Assembly: GCF_963259705.1 (NCBI RefSeq)
Contig: NC_081846.1
Span: forward strand, 54,713,205 to 54,777,204
Length of the DNA stretch: 64,000 bases
Reading direction: 5' to 3'
Origin: Myotis daubentonii
Lineage: Eukaryota; Chordata; Mammalia; Chiroptera; Vespertilionidae
In this document: one piece after another, positions 10,440 to 20,081 of the stretch
Layout: the number at the start of each line of letters is the position of its first letter
Numbering within the stretch: position 1 is the first letter of the stretch
The notes under the pieces: generated by a model
The model's input: the letters and a program-made list of their open reading frames with translations, nothing else
What the model was told of the DNA's origin: nothing
The model's database searches: none
Translations under genes and position numbers: made by a program

Positions 10440-12184
10440 CCAGTGCATGAATTTCGTGCACCGGGCCCCTAGTTATACAATATTAACATGCAAAAATCAA
10501 TTGTATTTCTATACAATAGCAATGAATACATAAACAGTGAAATTTAACATACAATACCATTTATAAATGCTGAAAATAAAATACCTAAGTATAATTCTAA
10601 CAAAATATGTCCATGATTTGCAAGCTAAAAACTACACAAAACTGATGAAATAAATCAAAGAAATTATAAATAAATGAAGAGATATATCATGTTCATGGAT
10701 TGGTAGACACAATATATTAACATGTAAAATCTCTTCAGATTGACATAGAATTTTAATATAATTCCTATCAAAATCCCACCAAATTCAAAAAACTAGAATA
10801 GCTAAAACAATTTTTAAAAAGAAAAATGAAGTGTGAAGAATCAATCTGCTTAATTTTAAGATTTATTATATAGTTTTAGTAATCAAAACTGCATGGTATT
10901 AGTAGAGGGAAAGGCACATAGATCAATGAAATAGACCACAGAACACAGAAATAGACCCATATACATATGACTAACTGATTTTTAAATGAAGTACAAAAGC
11001 AATTCAATGGAAAAAAGTTAGTTTTATCAACAAATAGTGCCGGAGCAATTGGACACTCGCAGGCAATAATTTGAACTTCAACCAAGTTTTACATTTTATA
11101 CAAAAAGTAACTCAAGTTGGATCACAGACTTAAATATAAATTATAAAATAGGAAAACTTTTTTTAAAAATATGGAGAAAATCTTCAAGATTTAGGACTAG
11201 ACAGATTTCTAAGACGATACCAAAAGCACAATTTACAAAAGGATAAATTGATAAACTAAATTTCATCAAAATTTTAAAGTTTTGATCTGTGAAAGACCTT
11301 ATTAAAAGGATGGAAACACAAGCTATAGACTGGGAGAAAATATTTGCAAACCACATATCCAACAAAGGTCTAGTGTCTAGAATATATAAAGAACTCTCAA
11401 AAATCAAGTTTTTAAAAAAATCTGTTAGAAAACAGGTAAAAGATAATGAAGAAACATTTCACCACAGCGGATCCACAGATGGCAAATCAGCACATGAAAT
11501 TATGTTCAACATCATGAGTCACTAGTAAAATATAAATTAAAAGCACACCTATCAGAATGGCTAAAATGAAAAATGACAATACCATATGCTGGTGAATATA
11601 CAGCGAAACTGGACCACTCATATACTGCTGGTAGGAGTGCAAAATATACAGGCATTCTGGAAAAGAATCTGTCAGTTTCTTAAAAAAACAAAAACGAAAT
11701 ATGCAACTACCATATGACTGATCGATTGCACTCCTGAGCATTTATCTCAAATATAGGGTCACACAAAAACCTGAACACAAATGTTTATAGCACCTTTGCT
11801 TATTACAGCCCAAAATCTAGGAACAATCCAGATGTCCTTCCATGGGTGAATGATTAAACAAACTGGTACATCCAAATAGAATACTATTTAGCAATAAAAA
11901 GGAATGGGTTATTGATTGATACATGAAATAACCTGGATAAATCTCCAGAGAGTTATGTGAAAAAGTCAATTCCAAAATGTTACATACTGTATGATTCCAT
12001 TTATATAACATTCTTGAAATGATAAAATTATAGAAATAGAGAACATATTAAGGTTATCACAGCTTACGAATAGAAGCAGAAAGGAACTATATGTGGGTAT
12101 CAAAGGGCAATATGAGGAAGCCTTGAAATCATGGAAATGTACTGTATCATGGCTATATCAATGTAAATATCTAGACTGAGGTAA

Positions 12185-12629
12185 TCCTATATAATAAAAG
12201 GGTAATATGCAAATTGACCCTAACAGCAAACCAACTGGGAATGACTGGTCATTATGACACACACTGACCACCAGGGGGAAGACACTCAATGCAGGAGCTG
12301 CCCCCAGGTGGTCAGTGAGCTCTGCTCAGCCACAAGCCAGGCTGACGGCTGCCAGTACAGCGGTGGTGGTGGGAGCCTCTCCCGCCTCCTCAGCAGCGCT
12401 AAGGATGTCCGACTGCAGCTTAGGCCTGCTCCCTGCTGGCAAGTGGACATCCCCTGAGGGCTCCCGGGCTGCCAGAGGGATGTCTGACTGCCAGCTTAGG
12501 CCCAATCCCCTGGGGAGCGGGCCTAAGCCAGCAGGTGGTCATTCCCGAGGGGTCCCGGAGTGCAAGAGGTCACAGGCCGGGCTGAGGGACCCTCCCGGGT
12601 GCACAAATTTTTGTGCACCAGGCCTCTAG
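12185..12629 (+). mobile_element. Helitron, array unit 1
   Basis: A at 12184, then TCCTATATAATAAAAGGG; 3' hairpin GTGCACAAATTTTTGTGCAC, then CAGGCCTCTAG at 12629. The next base pair (TC at 12630) is the start of the next unit. It contains an inverted pair of CTCF-like motifs (12262-12317). It is the same subfamily as 1393-1694 and 52873-53263. Confidence 0.95.
12262..12317. promoter_or_regulatory. Inverted pair of CTCF-like motifs in a Helitron
   Basis: CACTGACCACCAGGGGG and CCCCCAGGTGGTCAGTG are 22 bases apart and can pair as a hairpin. Function is inferred from motif resemblance only. Confidence 0.4.
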
Positions 12630-12971
12630 TCTTATATAATAAAAGCCTAAGCGACCATTACGGCAGAACGACCAGAACGACCGGTTGCTATGATGCGCAC
12701 TGACAATCGGGGGGCAGACGCTTAATGCAGGCGCTGCCCCCTGGTGGTTAGTGTGCTCCCACAGGGGGAGCGCTGCTCAGCCAGAAGCCGGGCTCACGGC
12801 TGGCGAGCGCAGTGGCAGTGGCGGAAGCCTCTCCCACCTCCACGGCAGTACTAAGGAGCAGCAAGCAGGCGAGCAGTAAAGACCGGGGGTCCCGGACTGC
12901 AAGAAGGCATAAGCCAGGCTGAGGGACCCCTACACACACCAGTGCACGAATTTCATGCACTGGACCTCTAG
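12630..12971 (+). mobile_element. Helitron, array unit 2
   Basis: 5' TCTTATATAATAAAAGCC, then GAACGACCAGAACGACCGG and TATGATGCGCACTGAC. 3' hairpin TGCACGAATTTCATGCA, then TGGACCTCTAG at 12971, directly followed by TC of the next unit. Confidence 0.95.
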
Positions 12972-14531
12972 TCTATCCTATCTAATAAAAGAGAAACATG
13001 GTAATTGGTGTACGACTGCTACCCTTCCCATTGGCTAATCAGGGCAATATGCAAATTAACTGCCAGCCAAGATGGCAGCCGGCAGCCAGGCAGCTTGAAA
13101 CTAACATGAGGCTTGCTTGCTTCAGTGACGGAGGACTCCAACGTTCCCCACCTGCCACTGCAGGCCTCTGAGCTGCAACTCTAAGCAACTATGTAACAAA
13201 TATAGAAGCTAAACAAAACCCCAGAAACCTGCTTTAGTCCGCCGGGCTTCAGCCAGCAGGATTGCAACATTGTAAGCAAAGGCCAGAAACCTACTTTCAG
13301 TAGCGGAGGCCTAAGAGCTGCAGCCAAGCCTCAAAGCTAAAGCTGGCCCAGAATAAAAAAAAAAAAAAGGAGCGGTTGGGAGCTTCCCTTCACCCAGACT
13401 GGCCAGGCACCCCAGTGGGGACCCCAACCCTGAAGGATGTGTGACCAGCTGCAAACAGCCATCATACCCTCACCCAGGCTGGCCAGGCACCCCAGTGGGG
13501 ACCTCCACCCTGATCCAGGATACCCTTCAGGGCAAACCAGCCGGCACCCACCCATGCACCAGGCCTCTACCCTATATAGTAAAAGGGTAATATGCCTCCC
13601 AGCACCGGGATCAGCGGAGCCGCGAGGCCTCCCAGCACCGGGATCAGCATGACAGGGGGCAGCGCCCAAACCCGCTGATCGCCCTGCGGCTCTGTGTGTG
13701 ACAGGGGGTGGGGCCAAAATCTCCCTATCCACCCTGCTCTGTTCGTAACAGGGGAAGGCGCCCCAACCCCCTGATCAGCCCTGCTCTGTGCCTGATAGGG
13801 GGGAGCTCCCCAACCCCCTGATCGCCCTGAGGCTCTGTGTGTGACAGGGTGCGGCGCCCCAACCACCCCCCCCCCAATGGGCCCTGCTCTGTGTGTGACG
13901 GGATAGAGCCATACCCTCCCCATCAGCTCTGCCCTGAGTGTGAGAGTGGCAGCGCCCCAACCCCCTGATCGGCCCTGCTCTGTGGGTGATAGAGGGTGGT
14001 GCCCCAACCCCCTGATGGGCCCTGCTCTGTGCATGACAGGGGGCAGCGCCCCAACCCCCTGATTGGCCCTGCTCTGTGTGTGACAGGGTACAGAGCCCCA
14101 GCCCCCTTATGGGCCCTGCTCTGTGAGTGACAGGGGGCAGTGCCCCAACCCCCTGATTGGCCGTGCTCTGTGCGTGACAGGGGATGGCGCCACAACCTCC
14201 CCATCGACCCTGCCTTGAGTGTGACAGGGGACGGTGCCCCAACCCCCCAATCGGCCCCACCCTGAGCGTGACTGAGGGTGGCATCACAACCTCCTGATCG
14301 CCCTGCTCTGTGCATGACAGGGGGCGGTGCCCCAACTCCCCAATCGGCCCTGCTCTGAGCCTGACCAGGGGCTGCACCTACGGATTGGGCCTGCCCTCTG
14401 CCACCTGAGAGCAGGCCTAAGCCAGCAGGTCGTTATCTCCCGAGAGGTCCCAGACTGCAAGAGGGCACAGGCCGGGCTGAGGAACCCCCCTCCCCCCCGA
14501 GTGCACAAATTTTTGTGCACCAGGCCTCTAG
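12972..14531 (+). mobile_element. Composite Helitron A+B, array units 3 and 4
   Basis: A half 12972-13569 (TCTATCCTATCTAATAAAAG, then AAATTAACTGCCAGCCAAG). At 13557-13580 the A-type end CACCAGGCCTCTA lacks hairpin and final G and joins CCTATATAGTAAAAGGG. The B half carries the 47-bp minisatellite and ends with hairpin GTGCACAAATTTTTGTGCAC and CTAG at 14531. It has the same organisation as 3941-5688, slightly shorter. Confidence 0.9.
13650..14370 (+). repeat. 47-bp GC-rich minisatellite inside a Helitron
   Basis: About 15 degenerate units of the same repeat as 4660-5510, so copy number differs between the two Helitron copies. Confidence 0.9.
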
Positions 14532-14831
14532 TATATATATAAGTCTAAGCGACTGGTAGACCAGTCGCTATGATGTGCACTGACCACCGCGGAAAGATGC
14601 TCAATGCAGGAGCTTCCCCCTGGTGGTCAGTGTGCTCCTACAGCAGAAGCACCGCTCAACTGACTGGGATGAGCTGGGCCACAATGAGGGGGAGCAGCTC
14701 CTCCCTGGCAGCCTGCCGCTTTGCTCATTACTGCATCCCTCAGGGGATGTTGGATGCCAATTTCAGCCTGATCCCTACAGGCCACACCGAGGGCCCCCAA
14801 CACTGCACAAATCCGTGCACCAGGCCTTTAG
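14532..14831 (+). mobile_element. Helitron, array unit 5 (most degenerate)
   Basis: 5' end TATATATATAAGTCTAAGCG (TC lost), then the CGACTGG and TATGATGTGCACTGACCACC region, CTCF-like pair at 14578-14632, weak hairpin TGCACAAATCCGTGCA and CAGGCCTTTAG at 14831. The host L1 resumes with T at 14832. Confidence 0.88.
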
Positions 14832-14964
14832 TAGAATATAGTTTTGCAAAATGTCTTCATTGGGTACAGGGTCCATGGGATCTCTCTGATTTTTTACAAC
14901 TGTATGTAAATCTATGATTATATCAAAATTAAAAGTTTAAAAAAAAACATTTTTACTTTAAGAA

Positions 14965-15140
14965 CTAAAAGGTGGAGGAGAGTGAGGGGGTGGGAAGAGA
15001 TCAACCAAAGAACTTGTATGTATATATGCATTACCCATGGACACAGGCAATAGGGTGGTGACGGCTTGGGGCAGGAGATGGGGGAGGGCTAGAAGAGGTT
15101 GGGGGGGGCATATGTAATACTTTCAACAATAAAGATTTTT
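14965..15140 (+). mobile_element. Short young-type L1 3' end
   Basis: GAGATCAACCAAAGAACTTG, then GTATGTATATATGCAT and CAATAAAGATTTTTTA match the 3' UTR of the L1s at 28770-29981 and 55495-56632. It lies right after the A tail of the older L1. Confidence 0.75.
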
Positions 15141-15384
15141 TAAAAGATTATTATCGAAAATAAATAAAATGAACAAATAAAGAAGGAAATACAATTGATT
15201 GGTCAATAAAATACCTATGTTGCATATCTGTATTAAATCAAAGAATGAATGAGTAAGCAGGCAATTCCTATTGGCCTGTGCTTCATCTGGTGGACTGCCT
15301 TGTCTTGACTTTCTAGGTAATTAAAATAAAACTCAGAATCTTTGTTTTGGAACCTGATGAGCTGTTCAAGCTTAGTAGAAGGAA

Positions 15385-15520
15385 CCTTAGAAGGAACCTC
15401 GGAGGTCATCCAATCCAACTCTTCCATTTTGTAAAAGAAATTGAAAATTAAAGAGATTAAATATAAGGTCAAGGTTAAATGCAGAGTTAGTAGTGGAACT
15501 GAGCTTCCATTCAGCAAATA
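15385..15520 (-). mobile_element. MIR-like SINE remnant
   Basis: GGAGGTCATCCAATCCAACT, then CATTTTGTAAAAGAAATTGA, then AAGGTCAAGG and AGTAGTGGAACTGAG follow the reverse MIR-type pattern. Heavily decayed. Confidence 0.45.
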
Positions 15521-15874
15521 CAACATCCTTCTCATCATAGTACTTTAATTTATACATCCCCACGAGTGAAGACCACCTCCTTGAGAGGTCTACATAGAGA
15601 ATTATTTAAAGAGTCTGCTGTACACCATCTGAAACTGAACTCTAACTGCAGAGTCTCTGGAATAGAATAACTTTTTTATGTAGGATGGCTGATCCCCAAT
15701 CCAATACTTTGAAACTGTCAACAGCAAAAATAACTGTCAATAGCCTAGAAGCTCATCGTCCCTCCTGGACAATCACAAAAGAAAGCACTACAAATAAGGG
15801 GTCCCCTTGCCTCTTAGAGACCAGGTAGGAATTTCACTTTGCCTTTTCCCTTTAGCTATATTCCAACATTCTGG

Positions 15875-15985
15875 CACCTACAAATGTTAAATATTTAATG
15901 AGTACTTATTAAATGTCTGGCACTGTGGTAGGTGCTAGCGATAGTGAATAAGACACAATATCAAGCCTCAAGAACTTAGCCATCT
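15875..15985 (+). repeat. Ancient mammal-wide repeat-like segment
   Basis: ATGAGTACTTATTAAATGTC, then TGGCACTGTGGTAGGTGCTA is a common phrase of an old mammalian repeat. I cannot name the family. Confidence 0.35.
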
Positions 15986-16048
15986 GTGAGAAATAGACAA
16001 ACTACAGGCAATTCCAATGCAGTGTGTTAAGAGTTAAAAATACATCCA

Positions 16049-16049
<1 letters not shown>

Positions 16050-16089
<40 letters not shown>

Positions 16090-16090
16090 A
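16050..16090 (+). repeat. (AAAT)n microsatellite
   Basis: About ten AAAT units. Confidence 0.95.
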
Positions 16091-18000
16091 GAGTACATCC
16101 ATAATACCCTGAGAGCCCAAGAGAAGCACCATCTCCTGCTGGGCAGGGAGAGAAGGTACGAATGGGGGTGGGAGGAGTAAGAGTTCAAAATAACCAGAGA
16201 GTGGAGAATTCAGTTGTTTTTTCAATTTACTCAACTGAAAAAGTGTCTAAATTAACAATTGTTTTAGACAATACATGGCTTATTTTGAGACTTTGGTAAA
16301 TGCTTCTATAAACCTTATAATCACATTCAAATTTATCTGTTTTGTAAAGTGAGCTTTTTTATGTAATTGATTTACTTCAAAAAGACTTCTCACTACACTT
16401 GTAAAAGACTATGTATCACCTCACCACTCCCACTCCCTAAATCAGTTCTGTATTTGTTTTCATATTTGTTTTGGTACTTAAAAAAACAATATGTAAGTAA
16501 AACAACATGGTTTACATTTTTCCATGACTGCTGTGCCATATTTTGTCACACCCACTAATCAGATATTTTCCACTCATCTCTCTGTTGTATGAGAAGCTGG
16601 CAAAAGATAATATTCTAAATTATTTTCCAATCACAGCATCTCAAAAGACAAAAAATATTAACCTCAGGCAAGACAGCATGCTTTCATTTTTCAGGAAAAT
16701 AAAACTCTAACTATTGTCCCCAAACCATCCTTAAAGATAAAAAATATCCATATATACAATAAAATTGAGAGAAAACTTAACCTGGACCTTAAGGGAATAA
16801 ACACTTGATCTTAATGTAAATGTTTTTAAAACATTACTATAATTTAACTTCTTATGTGCCCTAGTACCAAAACAAAGGAGTTAATTAAGGACACAGTAAT
16901 CCTTTGTCTATTTTGGGGGTTTTTTGAGTGTGGGTGTTTTTTTCAGTCTCGTGGTTGTAAGTGTAAATTACTTGTCTGGGTTAAAATACTTGTTCATATT
17001 TCAAGTCAATAAATATCTGCCTAGAAGAAAGCAAGCATTTTGAACAATGTTTTTAATAATATATTCACTGCATTGTTATATATTCTTCCAGTAAATTCAA
17101 ATCAACAGCAAAAATGCCCCATTTATTTCAGTAGGGCTAAAGAAAACTTAAAAATTTATGTAGTACAAACAATATGTGTGAGCCACCTGTTTGCTTTTCA
17201 ACTAAATGGATTGGTATGGAATGACAGCTGCTGCAAAATCAACAACACTTCAAATACTATATATCACTTTGCCAAGAAGACAAAATTTTGGTATCATTTA
17301 CTTTATTACTATGGGACGTGTTAATGGAGATTCCTACAGAAGAGCACTGTAAGGAATATTTCTAGCCACTAAGTGTCACTGTTCAGTAAAACACTTTAAA
17401 CTGCACTGCAGGGGCATGGGGACCAGAATCTTCTGAATGGGGTCAACCGGGGGGGGGGGGGGGGGGGGGAGGTTAAGTTATATAACACACTCAAAGGAAA
17501 GCACAGGCACTACACCAGTGTGAGCTGCATAAGAGGAATTCCTAGAGATAGAGGTGTTGCTCTCAGTGGAATGCCAGCTGATCAAATGAGACATTTTGCG
17601 AGCTTAAATAAGGTTTGAGCTGCACTAAGCCTTGTAATCTGTTTTTACCAATATAAATGCCAAAACTGAATTGCCACTATAAAGTCTGCCAAGTTTCTTT
17701 GTATTGTATGTCAGTATGCTGTTTTCCTTGATAGTGCCATCAATAAACATGTCTGGGGATCAACTGCTTGTGATCAGATATGCTACTTTCATTGTTTCAA
17801 GCCGAGCTGATACTGCAGGAAAGGCCAATTCCAGAGACTTCCTTTCAGGCTTAGGTATCTAAGGAAGGCAGACTTCACTTTACCCTGCATATGAGAATTT
17901 AGGTTAATGATAGTATTCCCTCCATGCTCACAAGCTATAAATCTCATTTCTTAGACATGCATACATTTTAGACAGCGGCATAATGCTCTGCCCCTTTCAG
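16091..18000. other. Mostly unique sequence; 21-base G run
   Basis: No gene or repeat recognised. A run of 21 G at 17449-17469 is either a real homopolymer or an assembly artefact. The stretch 17480-17860 has more even composition than its surroundings and could be conserved non-coding DNA, but nothing here proves it. Confidence 0.4.
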
Positions 18001-18170
18001 ATATTTTTTTTATTTCGTTATTCATCTTTAGAGAAAGAGGAAAGGAGGGCGGGGGCATTGATTTGTTGTTCCTCACTTATTTGTGCATTTATTGGTTGAT
18101 TTTTGTATATGCCCTGACCAGGGATCAAACCCACAATCTTGGTATATCAGTGAGCTCCCTGGCCAGGGTC
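18001..18170 (-). mobile_element. Older tRNA-derived bat SINE
   Basis: Reverse element: T-rich left end, GAGAAAGAGGAAAGGAGGGC, and the B-box side CCTGACCAGGGATCAAACCC, ending CTGGCCAGGGTC. Lower similarity to the consensus than the Ves copies at 19094 or 25234. Confidence 0.8.
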
Positions 18171-18194
18171 ATTACAGGTATTTTTTAAATAATT

Positions 18195-18940
18195 TGCCGG
18201 GGTTCAACCCCAGCGGGTCCAGGGGTCCCCTAAGGTGTGGACGGAGTTGGCGAAGAAGGAATGACATGGAGACAGCGTTCAGTTGATCAGCAGCCTATCC
18301 AGGATCTCTAGCCAGGATCTCCAGCCAAGTTCTGGTCAGGATCTCCAGTCAGGTTCTGTAGCCATGTTCCCTCGCTAGGTTCTCCAGCCAGGTTCTGTCT
18401 GAGATCTCCAGCCAGGTTCGGTCACCAGGTTCTAGTCAGGCTCTCTTGCCAATTTCTGTAGTCAAGTTCAGTCCAGGATCCCTTGCCATGTTCTCTCCAG
18501 CGAAGCTCCTCCATCTCCTGGTTCCCTGTAGGTTCTGTCTCTCTTGGTCCTGTCTTCTGAGTTCTGACTTCTAAATTCTGTGTTCTAAGTTCTGTGTCTT
18601 GCTGTCTTGTTACATCTGTATTTATACCAGTTGATTCAATCCTATCAATCTCTATTCCAAAGGTTAGGGCGTTTCTTATCTCCATTCCAGGGAGTAAAGA
18701 TTATGTAGCTTAAGCATGATTGTTCATAGTTAAAGTGATTAATTACCCGCCTGGCACTTAGTTGAGGGGTTTTATTCCCTCCCTAACTTCAGGGGAAAAT
18801 CCCTACCTGGGGATTCAACCTTTCTCGGAGAGGTGACCTTGGTTAAAACACAGCACCAAGAAGGTGAGCAAACATATTAAGAACCGTATGCCATATATGC
18901 CAGGTCCCTTGAAACAGCAAGGATGGACCGGCTCCCGGCA
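18195..18940 (-). mobile_element. Solo LTR of an endogenous retrovirus, class II-like
   Basis: Starts TGCCGGGGTTCAACC and ends GGCTCCCGGCA, an inverted TGCCGGG...CCCGGCA pair. It is flanked by the perfect 6-bp duplication ATAATT (18189-18194, 18941-18946). A minus-strand TATA-like TATAAATAC (about 18607-18616) sets the orientation. The R/U5 side holds about ten degenerate copies of a motif like GATCTCCAGCCAGGTTCTG. No internal retroviral genes are present; recombination between two LTRs explains this. The 6-bp duplication is typical of class II (beta-like) elements. Confidence 0.88.
18285..18500. repeat. Degenerate 20-24 bp tandem repeats in the LTR
   Basis: Repeated GGATCTCCAGCCAGGTTCTG-like units with variations. 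Confidence 0.8.
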
Positions 18941-19093
18941 ATAATTCAAGGGAGATATAATCAGAGTATAAAAGAACAAGATTTTTAACCATACCACTCA
19001 TCTTATGTAAAAGTTTTACTATATCAAAATAGCAATATTAATTTTCTGGTTATGCCACCATACCATTAAAGGATTAAAAATAGATGTTGTTGC

Positions 19094-19309
19094 CAGCACC
19101 GGTTTGGCTCAGTGGCTAGAGCGTCGGCCTGCGGACTGAGGGGTCCCAGGTTCGATTCCGGTCAAGGGCATGTACCTTGGTTGCGGGCACATCCCCAGTA
19201 GGGGACATGCAGGAGGCAGCTAATCGATGTTTCTCTCTCATCGATGTTTCTAACTCTCTATCCCTGTCCCTTCCTCTCTGTAAAAAATCAATAAAATATA
19301 TTTTTTAAA
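19094..19309 (+). mobile_element. Ves SINE
   Basis: Box A and box B intact (TTGGCTCAGTGG, GGTTCGATTCC). Flanked by a 17-bp direct repeat AAAAATAGATGTTGTTG (19076 and 19310). Recent by appearance. Confidence 0.97.
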
Positions 19310-19549
19310 AAAAATAGATGTTGTTGCTGGAGTTCCATTGCAATTAAAAGATCCTTTCAAATGTTTTCCCTCAAAGTAATGAATCCATACTCAGTTACGC
19401 AAGATCACTGCTTCCATTTTGAAATAACAGCATTCCTCACTTCTACTAGTCTCATCAAGGTAGGTATGGTTAAGGGGCTTATTTGTGTGATTTGATTTGG
19501 TTTTTGTTTTGTTTGTTGAATCTTGAGAATTTCATGCTGGGAAATCTTT

Positions 19550-19758
19550 TTTAAATGTATTTTTATTGATTTCAAAGAGAAAAGAGAGGGCAAGAAATAG
19601 AGACATCAATGATGGGGAGAATCATTGATCGGCTGCCTCCTGCATGCCCCACCCTGGGGATCGAACCTGCAACCTAGGCATGTGCCCTGACCAGGAATTG
19701 AACTGTGACTTCCTGGTTCATAGGTCAATGCTCAACCACTGAGCCATGCCTGCCAGGC
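19550..19758 (-). mobile_element. Ves-type SINE (bat SINE subfamily 2)
   Basis: Reverse copy: TATTTTTATTGATTTCAAAG, CATCAATGATGGGGAGAATC, GGATCGAACCTGCAACC, ending GAGCCATGCCTGCCAGGC. Confidence 0.93.
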
Positions 19759-19923
19759 TTGGCAATCTTTTATACTTACAAACAAGTCAGAAAAATTAAT
19801 GATGGTAAAAAATTAATACAAAAAATAAGTATTTTAAAAGTTCAGAGCTGAGAAAAGTAAACTTGTAAGGGTAGGATTAGGCATGTAAAATTTTGTAAAA
19901 CATATATTTCTTTAAAGTACACA

Positions 19924-20081
19924 TCTATATATATAAAAGCCAAATGACCAGGGGGAGGGGCCGCGGGAGGTTGGCCAGCCAGCCCCGCCCCCAATTGGGC
20001 TGTTTGGCTGGCTGTAGTGCGTGTCATAGCGACTGGTCATTCCGGTTGTTCCAGTTGCTTGGCTTTTATATATATATATGA
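19924..20081. mobile_element. 158-bp element with Helitron 5' ends at both termini
   Basis: Left end TCTATATATATAAAAGCCAA after A. The right end, read in reverse, is TCATATATATATATAAAAGC, before T. From the right, the sequence AACCGGAATGACCAGTCGC and TATGACACGCACT matches the 5' part of Helitrons 12630, 14532 and 34998. There is no 3' hairpin or CTAG. The A|T flanks suit a single Helitron-like insertion, but head-to-head 5' ends are abnormal. It also resembles a TIR element. Confidence 0.7.

Larger units (their letters stand above)
9781..10472 (+). mobile_element. CpG-rich non-autonomous Helitron
   Basis: 5' TCCTATACTAATAAAAGAG after A at 9780; 3' hairpin TGCATGAATTTCGTGCA, then CGGGCCCCTAG at 10472 before T. 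The interior (9950-10260) has three GC-rich units of about 105-120 bases starting at GTGAGTGCC (9964, 10084, 10188). It also has a perfect 16-bp-arm hairpin (10051-10086) and a 25-bp-arm palindrome (10301-10351, one mismatch). A (CA)n run lies just before the 3' hairpin. It is inserted in L1. Confidence 0.93.
9421..14945 (+). mobile_element. Old L1 (L1M type), ORF2 3' part to tail, split by Helitrons
   Basis: L1 sequence occurs at 9421-9780, 10473-12184 and 14832-14945. It includes the AAAATCAATTGTATTTCTAT region, the TGGATTGGTAGAC region and the 3' end ATCTCTCTGATTTTTTACAA followed by AAAATTAAAAGTTT and A's. The reading frame is destroyed. The three pieces are continuous once the Helitrons at 9781-10472 and 12185-14831 are removed. 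Confidence 0.85.

Noticed and set aside
10876..11741. Several 60-90 codon minus-strand frames
   Set aside because: They are antisense to a decayed L1 ORF2; no independent coding evidence.
17449..17469. G21 run as a functional G-quadruplex site
   Set aside because: A plain homopolymer is as likely a sequencing or assembly artefact, and nothing around it supports a role.
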